Position numbers and translations under genes: made by a program
The notes under the pieces: generated by a model
Told to the model about the DNA's origin: nothing
The model's input: only the letters and a program-made list of their open reading frames with translations
Databases searched by the model: none
Source: Lysobacterales bacterium
GTDB lineage: Bacteria; Pseudomonadota; Gammaproteobacteria; Xanthomonadales; Rhodanobacteraceae
Assembly: GCA_014338185.1 (NCBI GenBank)
Contig: QUBV01000037.1
Span: 1-32,643, forward strand
Length of the DNA: 32,643 bases
Reading direction: 5' to 3'
Part shown: piece after piece, positions 1 to 8,233 of the stretch
How the letters are laid out: each line of letters begins with the position of its first letter
How positions within the stretch are numbered: position 1 is the stretch's first letter

Positions 1-57
1 GCTGCGCTGACGCCGGCGGCGCGGCCGCGCCTCAGGGCCGCGGCATCCGCGCGCGCA

Positions 58-463
<406 letters not shown>

Positions 464-484
464 GCGCGATTGCGAACTCTGCGT

Positions 485-513
485 CTGGCACCGCGCTGCG
501 CGCGGCCTAGACT
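485..513 (+). promoter_or_regulatory. Candidate sigma-70 promoter toward ubiK
   Basis: CTGGCA (485-490) and TAGACT (508-513) are separated by 17 bases, each 4 of 6 to consensus. Start of transcription would fall near 520, giving a leader of about 165 nt before ubiK. Weak motif evidence. Confidence 0.3.
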
Positions 514-684
514 GTTGCCCATGGAGACGAGACCGATGGATCGGCGGCGCAGCACGCGCGAACGGTGCCGGTTGCGGACCGCGCACTCCAGGCGGCATGC
601 GGGCGGTGATGCGGGGACAGGCACCGCCCACTCGCAGCCGCAGGCACCCAGGCAGCACCCGCACTGGCGGGCATGGAGGACGGC

Positions 685-954
685 ATGATGATCCACGATC
701 CTGCGATCGACGACCTGGCCCGGCGCCTGGCCTCGCTCGTCACCAGTGGCACCGACGCGGCGACGATCGAACTCGCGGCCGACCTGCGCCGCATGTTGCG
801 CCGCGACCTGCAGCAGCGCGATGGCGTGACACGCGATGAATACGACGTGCAACGTTGCGTGCTGCTGCGCACGCGCGAGAAGCTCGAGGAAGTCGAGCAG
901 CGTCTGCTCGCGCTCGAGCGCACACTGGGCGCGCTGCCCGCGCAGCACAACTAG
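685..954 (+). CDS. ubiK: Ubiquinone biosynthesis accessory factor UbiK (BMFP/YqiC family)
   Basis: An 89-residue protein of the UbiK/YqiC family, a small trimeric coiled-coil that works with UbiJ in the aerobic ubiquinone assembly complex. Seen: N-terminal IDDLARRLASLVT-type helix, a linker with DLRRMLRRDLQQ, then the conserved VTRDEYDVQRCVLLRTREKLEEVEQRLLALE coiled-coil (described by family pattern: Arg-x-Glu-Phe/Tyr-Asp followed by heptads with Leu/Val). Length fits the family (80-100). Start: GGAGG at 675-679 is 5 nt upstream of ATG 685 (8 nt from ATG 688); ATG 673 overlaps that site and is less likely. A strong terminator closes the gene at 1036-1084, so it appears to be transcribed alone. 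ubiJ is not in the window. Confidence 0.88.
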   Translation: MMIHDPAIDDLARRLASLVTSGTDAATIELAADLRRMLRRDLQQRDGVTRDEYDVQRCVLLRTREKLEEVEQRLLALERTLGALPAQHN

Positions 955-1035
955 GCAGCGTGATGGATGCGCCAGTGCAGCGGCCGGTACCAGCCAGCGC
1001 GCTGCGCCGGCCACGCTGCCACCGCTTCCCGGGAC

Positions 1036-1084
1036 GTCCGCCGTCGCGCGCGAGCCACCCCCTGGCGCCGACGGCGGACTTTTT
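1036..1084 (+). terminator. Rho-independent terminator after ubiK
   Basis: An 11-bp perfect stem (GTCCGCCGTCG at 1036-1046 with CGACGGCGGAC at 1069-1079) is followed at once by TTTTT (1080-1084). The 22-base loop contains a smaller GCCA/TGGC hairpin. It lies 81 bases after the ubiK stop and 39 bases before comM, so it separates the two transcripts. Confidence 0.88.
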
Positions 1085-1123
1085 GCGCAACGGGCAAGAG
1101 CACGTCACGCGGGCGCGACGGCG

Positions 1124-2623
1124 ATGAGCCTGGCGATCGTCCACACCCGCGCGCAGGTCGGCGTGGCGGCGCCGCAGGTCGCCTGCGAAGTGCACCTGTC
1201 GGGCGGACTGCCCGGCACTTCGATCGTCGGTTTGCCCGAGACCGCGGTCAAGGAGGCGCGTGACCGCGTGCGCGCGGCGATCCTCAACGCCCAGCTGGAC
1301 TACCCGCAGCGGCGCGTGACCGTGAACCTCGCGCCCGCGGACCTGCCCAAGGATGGCGGCCGCTTCGACCTGCCGATCGCGCTCGGCATCGTGGCCGCCA
1401 ACGGCGCGCTGCCCGCGGCCGCGCTGGAAGCCTGCGAGTTCGTGGGCGAGCTCGCGCTGTCGGGGCAACTGCGGCCGGTCGATGGCGTGTTGCCGGCGGT
1501 GCTGCAGGCCACCCGCGCGGGGCGGCGCGTGATCGTGCCGCGCGGCAACGGCGCCGAGGCCGCGCTGGTGGCCAATGCCGACGTGCGCGTTGCCGACTCG
1601 CTGCTCGAGGTATGCGCGCATCTGTGCGGACGCGGCGAACTCGCCCATGCCCAGGCAGATGCCACGCCCGCCGCGAATGGCGAGGCCCAGGCCGATCTCG
1701 CCGACGTGCGCGGCCAGCCGCAAGCGCGGCGCGCGCTGGAGATCGCCGCGGCCGGCGCCCACAACCTGCTCCTGTGCGGCCCGCCCGGCACCGGCAAGAC
1801 CATGCTCGCCAGCCGCCTGCCGGGCATCCTGCCGCCACTGGGCGAGGACGAGGCGCTGGAACTGGCCGCGATCCGCTCGGTGGCGGGCCAGCGCAACGAC
1901 CTGCCGTCGTGGCAGCGCCGCGCATTCCGCCACCCGCACCACACCGCCTCGGCGGTGGCGCTGGTCGGCGGCGGCTCGATCCCGCGGCCCGGAGAAATCT
2001 CGCTGGCCCACCATGGCGTGCTGTTCCTGGACGAACTGCCCGAGTTCGATCGCCATGTGCTCGAAGTGCTGCGCGAACCGCTCGAATCGGGCCGCATCTG
2101 CATCTCGCGTGCGGCGCGCCAGGTGGAGTTTCCGGCCAGCTTCCAGCTGGTGGCGGCGATGAATCCGTGCCCGTGCGGTTATGCAGGCGATCCGGATGGG
2201 CGCTGCCGCTGCAGCAGCGATGCGATCGCGCGCTACCGTGGGCGCATTTCCGGCCCGCTGCTCGATCGCATCGACCTCAAGCTCGACATGCCGCGGGTGG
2301 CGCAGGCGCAGCTGCGGGAGGCCGCGCGCGGCGAGGACAGCGCCGCGGTGCGCGCGCGCGTAAGTGCGGCGCGGACCTTGCAGCTCGCACGTGCGGGCGT
2401 GCCCAACGCGCGGCTGGGCAATCGCCTGGTCGAGCGCGACTGCGCGCTCGATGCCGCGGGGCAGGCGCTGCTCGACCGCGCGCTGGAGCAGTTGGGCCTG
2501 TCCGCGCGCGCCTATCACCGGCTGTTGCGGGTCGCGCGCACGATCGCCGACCTGGCGCAGGCACGCGACATCGGCCATGCCCACCTCGCCGAGGCGATCC
2601 AGTACCAGCGCATGCCCGGCTGA
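1124..2623 (+). CDS. comM: ComM/YifB-family Mg-chelatase-like AAA+ ATPase
   Basis: A 499-residue ComM (YifB) protein. In naturally competent gammaproteobacteria ComM is a hexameric branch-migration helicase that aids integration of incoming DNA. Domains: N-terminal ChlI-like domain (about residues 20-140, with GLPGTSIVGLPETAVKEARDR-type start), AAA+ core with Walker A GPPGTGKT at 219-226 and Walker B LFLDE at 300-304, a four-Cys segment (CPCGY...CRC) just after the core sensor region, and a C-terminal Mg-chelatase helical domain ending RVARTIADL...AIQYQR. Start ATG 1124 (MSLAIVHTRA) matches the family N-terminus; an open frame runs further upstream but has no homology there. No clear Shine-Dalgarno site precedes it. 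The gene follows the ubiK terminator. Other competence genes are not present nearby. Confidence 0.95.
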   Translation: MSLAIVHTRAQVGVAAPQVACEVHLSGGLPGTSIVGLPETAVKEARDRVRAAILNAQLDYPQRRVTVNLAPADLPKDGGRFDLPIALGIVAANGALPAAALEACEFVGELALSGQLRPVDGVLPAVLQATRAGRRVIVPRGNGAEAALVANADVRVADSLLEVCAHLCGRGELAHAQADATPAANGEAQADLADVRGQPQARRALEIAAAGAHNLLLCGPPGTGKTMLASRLPGILPPLGEDEALELAAIRSVAGQRNDLPSWQRRAFRHPHHTASAVALVGGGSIPRPGEISLAHHGVLFLDELPEFDRHVLEVLREPLESGRICISRAARQVEFPASFQLVAAMNPCPCGYAGDPDGRCRCSSDAIARYRGRISGPLLDRIDLKLDMPRVAQAQLREAARGEDSAAVRARVSAARTLQLARAGVPNARLGNRLVERDCALDAAGQALLDRALEQLGLSARAYHRLLRVARTIADLAQARDIGHAHLAEAIQYQRMPG

Positions 2624-2873
2624 AGGCTGGCGCCAGCCGCGGGTGGCAGCCGGCCGCTGATCGCTGCACGCCGCACTCGCGCCCGCGCCGATCCTGCGCT
2701 GGCGGGGCAGGTGATCCCCGACTTGCAGCTGCGCCCATCCGCGACGGCGCCGCGAACCGTGCCGGTATCGGCCCCGGTCGCGCCGCGGCACCCACCCACC
2801 ACCGGGTCGGTGCTGGCGCGTTCGGGTCACGAAACGGTCACACGCGGCACGCCGGGCAGTGGCCGGGCGCCGT

Positions 2874-2879
2874 TATCAT
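2874..2879 (+). promoter_or_regulatory. -10 box of cvrA, 6 nt from the start codon
   Basis: TATCAT lies exactly 6 nt before ATG 2886, so transcription from it would start at or next to the A of the start codon and give a leaderless mRNA. No Shine-Dalgarno sequence and no good -35 box are visible. The same arrangement occurs before two other genes in the window (8222 and 28911). Confidence 0.4.
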
Positions 2880-2885
2880 CGGCGC

Positions 2886-4655
2886 ATGTCGACGATCGAG
2901 CACATCTACTGGGTGTTTGCCGCAGCGGCCGCACTGGTGCTGGTCGGCATCGCCTCGAGCCTCGTGGCGCGGCGCTTCGGCGCACCCTTGCTGCTGGTGT
3001 TCCTCGTGATCGGCATGCTGGCCGGCACCGACGGCCCCGGCGGTATCGAGTTCGACGACTATTCGGGCGCCTACCGGCTCGGCTCGCTCGCGCTGGCCAT
3101 CATCCTGTTCGACGGTGGCCTGCGCACGCCACTGCAGGCGGTGCGGCGCGTACTCGCACCCACGCTGCTGCTGGCGACGGTCGGCGTGGTGCTCAGTGCG
3201 ATCCTCACCGGCATCGCCGCGAGCTGGCTGCTCGAGCTGGACACGGTGACCGGCTTTCTGGTCGGTTCGGTGGTGGCCTCGACCGACGCGGCGGCGGTGC
3301 TGTTCCTGCTGCGCGCGGGCGGCCTGCAGCTGCGCGAGCGCGTGGGTGCGACCCTGGAGATCGAATCGAGCGCGAACGACCCGGCCGCGATCCTGCTCAC
3401 GATGATGCTGGTCGAGTACGTGAGCGCGCCGGCCGGGTTGGCACCGCTCGGATTGCTGCGCGAGTTCGTGGTGCAGTTTGGGATTGGCAGCATCGCAGGC
3501 GTGCTCGGCGGCGGCGCGATCGCGCGCGGCCTCAACCATTTGCCGTTGGGCCATTCGTTGGCCGCATTGTTCGCGCTGGCCGGCGCGGTGCTCGTGTTTG
3601 GCGTGACCGGCCAGCTCGGTGGCAGCGGCTTCCTCGCGGTCTACATCGCGGGCCTGATCGTGGCCAGTCGCGTGCGCGGCGGTCTGAGCAACCTGCTCGG
3701 TACGCTCGATGCCGCCACCTGGTTGTGCCAGATCGCGATGTTCCTCGTGCTCGGCCTGCTGGCTTCGCCGCACCTGTTGCTGGATTCGCTGCTGCCCGCG
3801 CTGGGTGTGGCCGCCTTCCTCATGCTGGTGGGTCGTCCGCTCGCAGTGGTGGCATGCCTTGCACCCTTGCGGCGCTACGGCAAGCGCGAGATCGCGTTCA
3901 TTTCATGGATCGGTTTGCGCGGCGCGGTCGGCATCTTCCTCGCCTCGATCCCGATGCTGGTGCAACTGCCGCATGCCCAGCTCGTGTTCAACGTCGCCTT
4001 CGTGGTGGTACTGGCCTCGCTGTTGGTACAGGGCTGGACGCTGGGCCTGGCGGCACGACTGTTCGATGTGGCACTGCCGCACCGTGAGGGCACGGTGCGG
4101 CGCGTGGAGCTGGACCTGCCTGGCTCGCTGGAACGCGAACTGGTCGGCTATCCGGTCGCGGCACAGGCGCGCGTGCTGGCGGGCGCGCCGCTGCCGGCGT
4201 GGGCGCGACTCACGCTGGTGGTGCGCGAGGGCACGATCCAGCCCGCGCATGAGGCCGGTGCCTTGCACGCTGGCGACTATGCCTACCTGCTCGCGCCACC
4301 CGGTCGCGTGTACCGCCTCGACTGGCTGTTTGCACCGCCCGAGGAAGCGCGCGAGGCCGAGCGCGAACTGTTCGGCGAATTCACCTTCGATGCGGATGTG
4401 CACCTGGGCGAGATCGCCGAGTTCTATGCGCTGCCGGTGCGCGCGCGCGACGCGCCGCTGACGCTGGCCGAGCATTTCGCACAGCGCTTCGAGCACACCA
4501 TCGAAGTGGGCGACCGTGTGCGACTGGGCAGCGTGACGCTGATCGCACGCGAACTGGACGAGGCCGGTGTGCGCAAGGTCGGGCTCAAGGTCGACCGCCT
4601 CGGCAGCGTGCTCACGCGGCCGCGCTGGCTGCAGCGCGTGTTGCCGCGCAGCTGA
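2886..4655 (+). CDS. cvrA: CvrA/NhaP2-type potassium/proton antiporter
   Basis: A 589-residue inner-membrane antiporter of the CPA1 family. Seen: about 12-13 hydrophobic segments over residues 5-385, including LFDGGLRTPL and the signature around VGSVVASTDAAAVLFLL and IESSANDPAAILLT, where the paired Asp residues are the expected ion site. A soluble tail follows with a TrkA-C (RCK_C)-like domain (about 400-480) and a CorC/HlyC-type transporter-associated domain (about 500-580). This three-part layout and the length match the NhaP2/CvrA subgroup, which exchanges K+ (or Na+) for H+ and serves in cell-volume and potassium control at low osmolarity. Start ATG 2886 begins just before the first membrane helix; a start 9 codons upstream would overlap the -10 box. 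Exact ion specificity cannot be read from sequence. Confidence 0.9.
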   Translation: MSTIEHIYWVFAAAAALVLVGIASSLVARRFGAPLLLVFLVIGMLAGTDGPGGIEFDDYSGAYRLGSLALAIILFDGGLRTPLQAVRRVLAPTLLLATVGVVLSAILTGIAASWLLELDTVTGFLVGSVVASTDAAAVLFLLRAGGLQLRERVGATLEIESSANDPAAILLTMMLVEYVSAPAGLAPLGLLREFVVQFGIGSIAGVLGGGAIARGLNHLPLGHSLAALFALAGAVLVFGVTGQLGGSGFLAVYIAGLIVASRVRGGLSNLLGTLDAATWLCQIAMFLVLGLLASPHLLLDSLLPALGVAAFLMLVGRPLAVVACLAPLRRYGKREIAFISWIGLRGAVGIFLASIPMLVQLPHAQLVFNVAFVVVLASLLVQGWTLGLAARLFDVALPHREGTVRRVELDLPGSLERELVGYPVAAQARVLAGAPLPAWARLTLVVREGTIQPAHEAGALHAGDYAYLLAPPGRVYRLDWLFAPPEEAREAERELFGEFTFDADVHLGEIAEFYALPVRARDAPLTLAEHFAQRFEHTIEVGDRVRLGSVTLIARELDEAGVRKVGLKVDRLGSVLTRPRWLQRVLPRS

Positions 4656-5164
4656 CCACGCGCGGCGCCGGCACCGGCGCGGCGTCGTGCGAACGCCGGC
4701 GTGGCTGGTCGCGATGGCGGCGACGATCCGGGCCATCGGCGCGCCCTGTGCGGCATGCGGGCGGAAGCGCTGGTTCTGACAAAATTGACGTAAAGACGTC
4801 CAGATGCCCGGATCCAGGTGCCGCGCAATGTCGCAAGCGGACATTGCACGGATGGGCGCGCGGGCGCCCGATCGGCTGTGGCATGGCCGGAAGTCGCGCG
4901 GCGTGGCGCGGTTTGCTGCACGGCCGCCCGCTGGGCCGATACTTGGCCCGGATCTTGCTTTGACCATTGGGTCAGCCTTTTCCGGTGTCCGCGCAAGGCG
5001 CTGCTCCGGACTTCGCCGGCATCGGAACGTGGGATTGACGGCACCACTCCCCAGCGGCCGCCAATCCCTCTCTCCCCGTTCCGATGCCGGTGGGCTGCAA
5101 CCCCTCCCAACCCCACGCCGATGCTGGCACGCGCTGCGCCAGCCCGACGCCGGTGCGCGCCGGC
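4656..5164. other. Gene-free convergent spacer rich in inverted repeats
   Basis: No convincing coding sequence on either strand between the convergent ends of cvrA and aceA; open frames here have shadow-like composition. It holds five perfect inverted repeats: GCGCCGG/CCGGCGC (4665-4680), GACGT/ACGTC (4787-4800), GCAATGTC/GACATTGC (4825-4847), GGGCGC/GCGCCC (4854-4869) and a nested pair at 5016-5090. None has a T-run typical of a Rho-independent terminator. The stretch around 4787-4810 loosely resembles tandem 8-bp met boxes. It could contain a non-coding RNA, extragenic palindromes or a gene remnant; I cannot decide. Confidence 0.5.
5016..5090. repeat. Nested inverted repeat downstream of aceA
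   Basis: A 14-bp perfect pair, CCGGCATCGGAACG (5016-5029) and its complement (5077-5090), encloses a second perfect 7-bp pair, GGGATTG (5031-5037) and CAATCCC (5062-5068). Together they can fold into one long stem with an asymmetric bulge. It may end aceA transcription or be an extragenic repeat; there is no T-run on either side. Confidence 0.65.
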
Positions 5165-6469
5165 TCAGGCCGCGGCGCGCGTCTTGGGCTGGCTGTGGAA
5201 CTGTTCCTCTTCGGTCGAACCCTTGAGCGCGAGCGTGGACGAGTTGCCCTGCTGGATGGCCTGGGTCACCGCATCGAAGTAGCCGGTACCGACTTCGCGC
5301 TGGTGCTTGACCGCGGTGAAGCCATGCGCCGCGGCCGCGAACTCGGCTTCCTGCAGCTCGACGAACGCACTCATCTGCTGGCGCGCATAGCCGTGGGCGA
5401 GATGGAACATGGAATAGTTGAGTGCATGGAAGCCGGCCAGCGTGATGAACTGGAAGCGGTAACCCATCGCCGCGAGCTCGTGCTGGAAGCGCGCGATGGT
5501 GCGGTCGTCCAGGTTCTGCTTCCAGTTGAAGCTCGGCGAGCAGTTGTAGGCGAGCAGCTTGCCGGGATGGCGGGCGTGGATGGCCTGCGCGAACTCGCGC
5601 GCGAAGCCGAGGTCGGGCTTGCCGGTCTCGCACCATACGAGGTCGGCATGCGGCGCGTAGGCCAGGCCGCGTGAGATCGCCTGGTCGAGGCCCTTGCGCG
5701 TCTTGAAGAAGCCCTCCACCGAGCGCTCGCCGGTGATGAAGGGCTGGTCGTTGGGATCGACGTCGCTGGTCAGCAGGTCGGCCGCTTCGGCATCGGTGCG
5801 CGCGACGATCAGGGTCGGCACGCCAAGCACGTCAGCGGCGAGTCGGGCCGCGGTGAGCTTTTCCACCGCCTCACGCGTGGGCACGAGCACCTTGCCGCCC
5901 ATGTGGCCGCATTTCTTCACGCTCGCGAGCTGATCTTCGAAGTGCACGGCGGCGGCACCGGCCTCGATCATCGCCTTCATGAGCTCGAAGGCGTTGAGCA
6001 CACCGCCGAAACCGGCCTCCGCGTCGGCCACGATCGGCTGCAGGTGGTCGATGCTGTCATCACCCTCGGCATGGGCGATCTGATCGGCACGCAGCAGGGC
6101 ATTGTTGATGCGCCGCACGACCGCGGGTACCGAGTCGGCCGGGTACAGCGACTGGTCCGGATACATCTGGCCCGCGAGGTTGGCATCGGCGGCCACCTGC
6201 CAACCCGACAGGTAGATCGCCTTGAGGCCGGCCTTGACCTGCTGCAGGGCCTGGTTGCCGGTGAGTGCGCCCAGCGCATTGACGAACGGCTGCTCGTGCA
6301 GCGCGCGCCAAAGCTTGGTCGCGCCCAGGCGGGCAAGGGAGTGCTCGACCGGCACGGTGCCGCGCAGGCGCACGACTTCGGCGGCAGCGTAGCTGCGCTG
6401 CACACCCCTCCAGCGTGGATTGGTGTCCCAGTCATGGCGCAACTGCTCGGCGGTGGGCATCGGGTGCAT
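5165..6469 (-). CDS. aceA: Isocitrate lyase
   Basis: A 434-residue isocitrate lyase, the first glyoxylate-shunt enzyme, which splits isocitrate into succinate and glyoxylate in the cytoplasm and allows growth on acetate or fatty acids. Seen: the signature KKCGHMGGK at residues 185-193 with the catalytic Cys187, the substrate-loop region [30 protein letters not shown] with metal-binding acids, and the C-terminal NCSPSFNWK. Length equals the E. coli enzyme. Start: GAGG (6476-6479, minus strand) is 6 nt from ATG 6469; the ATG at 6475 directly abuts that site and is less likely. It lies 45 bases after the aceB stop, so aceB-aceA form an operon. No aceK (kinase/phosphatase) follows. Confidence 0.98.
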   Translation of the reverse strand: MHPMPTAEQLRHDWDTNPRWRGVQRSYAAAEVVRLRGTVPVEHSLARLGATKLWRALHEQPFVNALGALTGNQALQQVKAGLKAIYLSGWQVAADANLAGQMYPDQSLYPADSVPAVVRRINNALLRADQIAHAEGDDSIDHLQPIVADAEAGFGGVLNAFELMKAMIEAGAAAVHFEDQLASVKKCGHMGGKVLVPTREAVEKLTAARLAADVLGVPTLIVARTDAEAADLLTSDVDPNDQPFITGERSVEGFFKTRKGLDQAISRGLAYAPHADLVWCETGKPDLGFAREFAQAIHARHPGKLLAYNCSPSFNWKQNLDDRTIARFQHELAAMGYRFQFITLAGFHALNYSMFHLAHGYARQQMSAFVELQEAEFAAAAHGFTAVKHQREVGTGYFDAVTQAIQQGNSSTLALKGSTEEEQFHSQPKTRAAA

Positions 6470-6514
6470 GGTCATCCTCGGGTTGGGGAAAGCGTGGTTG
6501 GGTGGCTGGGTGGA

Positions 6515-8116
6515 TCAGTGCAGCGCCGGATACGCGGCGAGCGTGAGGAAGTCGGCGAGCTGGTCGGCGTGGGTGAGCCGGTGCAGCAGGATTGCGGCCG
6601 CGCCGACCTGATGCTGGCCGGGAATGGGCAGCGCCGACAGGCGCGCTCGCGCGGCCATGAGCTCGGCGTCGAAATCGGCGAAGGCGATCGCACCGCCATC
6701 GTCAAAGCGTGGCTGTTGGGCCACATGCAGCCACTGCCACAGCTGGGCGCGCGCGATCTCGGCGGTCGCGGCGTCTTCCATGAGGTGCTGGATCGGCACG
6801 CAGCCCTGGCCGTCGAGCCATGCCGCGGTGTAGCGCAGGCAGATCTCGATGTTGGCGGCGAATCCCGCGCGCGTGATCGTGCCCCTGCTGCTTGCCAGCA
6901 GCGCGTCGCGGTCGGCGCGCACGTCCTCGCGCAGCTCGTGCAGCTGGTTGGGCGTGACCATGTGGTCGTCGAACACCTCGCGAGCGACCGGCACCAGTGC
7001 CGGATGCGCCACCCAGGTTCCGTCATGGCCGGCGCGCACCTCACGCAGCTTGTCGGCGCGCACCTTGTCGAGCGCGGCCGCGTTGGCCTGCGCATCGCTG
7101 CTGATCGGGATCTGCGCGGCCATGCCGCCCATCGCGAACGCGCCACGCCGGTGGCAGGTCTGGATCAACAATTCGGTGTAGGCCTTGAGAAACGGCACGC
7201 TCATGACGACCTGGCCGCGTTCGGGCAGCACGCGGTCGGGATGGGCGCGCAAGGTCTTGATGTACGAAAAGATGTAGTCCCATCGACCACAGTTGAGGCC
7301 GACACAGCGCTCGCGCAGCGCATGCAGGATCTCGTGCATCTGGAATACCGCGGGCAGGGTCTCGATGAGCACGGTGGCCTTGATCACGCCGTGCGGCAGG
7401 CCCAGCGCCTGCTCGGCATGCGCCATCACCGCGTCCCACAGTGCGGCCTCTTCGGCACATTCGAGCTTGGGCAGGTAGAAGTACGGACCGCGCTGGCGCG
7501 CGTGCAGGGCGGCCGCGTTGTGGAACGCGAACACGCCGAAATCGAACAGCGCCGCGACCATCGGCTCGCCATCGACTTCGACATGCGCCTCGTCCAGGTG
7601 CCAGCCGCGCGGCCGCACCATGAGCACGGCGGGGTCCCCGCGCAGTGCGTAGTGCTTGCCTTCCGCAGAGGTGTACTGGATACGGCCGCGCACCGCATCG
7701 CACAGGTTGAGCTGGCCGTCGACGAGGTTGGCGAAGGTGGGTGCGGTCGAGTCCTCGAAGTCGGCCATGAACACCTTGGCGCCGGAGTTGAGCGCATTGA
7801 TGATCATCTTGCGCTCGACCGGGCCGGTGATTTCGACGCGGCGATCGAGCAGTGCCGCGGGGATCGGGGCGACACGCCAGTCGGCTTCGCGGATCGCGCG
7901 TGTATCGGCGCGAAAGTCGGGCAGTGCGCCTGCGTCCAGCTGCGCCTGCCGCTCGCGCCGCTGTGCGAGCAGCTCACGGCGTCTGGGGCCGAAGCACCGC
8001 TGCAGGTCGACCAGGAACGTGAGCGTGGCCGGGTCGAGCACGGCCGCGGCGGCGGCGGTGGCAGGGGCAAGGATCTCGATCGCAGGCTGGGGCTGGCGCA
8101 GTGCGGCAGGGGTCAT
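6515..8116 (-). CDS. aceB: Malate synthase A
   Basis: A 533-residue malate synthase A, which condenses glyoxylate with acetyl-CoA to malate and completes the glyoxylate shunt with AceA. Seen: IETLPAVFQMHEILHALRER followed by the family signature GLNCGRWDYIFSYIK, the GHDGTWVAHPALVP segment, and HLMEDAATAEIAR containing the catalytic Asp. Length equals E. coli AceB. Start ATG 8116 (MTPAALRQ) has GGAG 6 nt upstream; a longer frame reaching 8158 would run into the promoter. It is first in the aceB-aceA operon and diverges from the LysR-type gene across a 117-bp control region. Confidence 0.97.
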   Translation of the reverse strand: MTPAALRQPQPAIEILAPATAAAAAVLDPATLTFLVDLQRCFGPRRRELLAQRRERQAQLDAGALPDFRADTRAIREADWRVAPIPAALLDRRVEITGPVERKMIINALNSGAKVFMADFEDSTAPTFANLVDGQLNLCDAVRGRIQYTSAEGKHYALRGDPAVLMVRPRGWHLDEAHVEVDGEPMVAALFDFGVFAFHNAAALHARQRGPYFYLPKLECAEEAALWDAVMAHAEQALGLPHGVIKATVLIETLPAVFQMHEILHALRERCVGLNCGRWDYIFSYIKTLRAHPDRVLPERGQVVMSVPFLKAYTELLIQTCHRRGAFAMGGMAAQIPISSDAQANAAALDKVRADKLREVRAGHDGTWVAHPALVPVAREVFDDHMVTPNQLHELREDVRADRDALLASSRGTITRAGFAANIEICLRYTAAWLDGQGCVPIQHLMEDAATAEIARAQLWQWLHVAQQPRFDDGGAIAFADFDAELMAARARLSALPIPGQHQVGAAAILLHRLTHADQLADFLTLAAYPALH

Positions 8117-8142
8117 GCTGGGCTCCGTGGTGCTGTGCCGCA

Positions 8143-8172
8143 ATCCTAGGCATGACATTTTTTGTTTGACAA
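8143..8172 (-). promoter_or_regulatory. Candidate aceBA promoter
   Basis: On the minus strand TTGTCA (-35, 8167-8172) and TAGGAT (-10, 8143-8148) are spaced by 18 bases, giving a leader of about 20 nt to the aceB start. The -35 box lies inside the inverted repeat 8161-8178, where a bound regulator would contact RNA polymerase. Confidence 0.5.
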
Positions 8173-8231
8173 AACAAATGATTCAATGCGATATATTGAC
8201 GTATTCAATACTTAATATGTGTATGATTCAA
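8161..8231. promoter_or_regulatory. Operator array between aceB and the LysR-type gene
   Basis: The AT-rich spacer holds, left to right, an inverted repeat TTTGTTT-GACA-AAACAAA (8161-8178), ATGATTCAA (8178-8186), the palindrome GTATTCAATAC (8201-8211) and a second exact ATGATTCAA (8223-8231). ATTCAA therefore recurs at 8181, 8203 and 8226, steps of 22 and 23 bp, which is about two helical turns and puts the copies on the same face of the DNA. This is the pattern expected for a multimeric LysR-type activator that also controls its own gene. Function is inferred. Confidence 0.6.
8222..8227 (+). promoter_or_regulatory. -10 box of the LysR-type gene, 6 nt from ATG
   Basis: TATGAT lies 6 nt before ATG 8234, implying a leaderless transcript; there is no Shine-Dalgarno site. 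A TTGACG at 8196-8201 is 20 bases upstream, too far for an ideal -35. An alternative promoter, TTGACA (8166-8171) with GATATA (8190-8195), would give a leader of about 30 nt. Confidence 0.35.
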
Positions 8232-8233
8232 AA

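Noticed and set aside
484-499. TGGCAC followed by TGCG resembling a sigma-54 promoter near the PII gene
   Set aside because: It points away from the PII gene, and the GG-to-GC spacing is off by one base, which sigma-54 does not tolerate.
522-688. Open frame of about 55 codons in the ubiK leader overlapping the ubiK start
   Set aside because: Composition is Arg/His/Pro-rich as expected from random reading of GC-rich DNA, with no ribosome site and no recognisable family.
740-2830. 696-codon open frame on the minus strand opposite comM
   Set aside because: It is a shadow of comM: no homology, Arg/Ala/His-rich, and the opposite frame encodes a clear ComM.
5903-8149. 748-codon open frame on the plus strand across aceA and aceB
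   Set aside because: Antisense shadow of two well-conserved enzymes; long only because high GC content removes stop codons.
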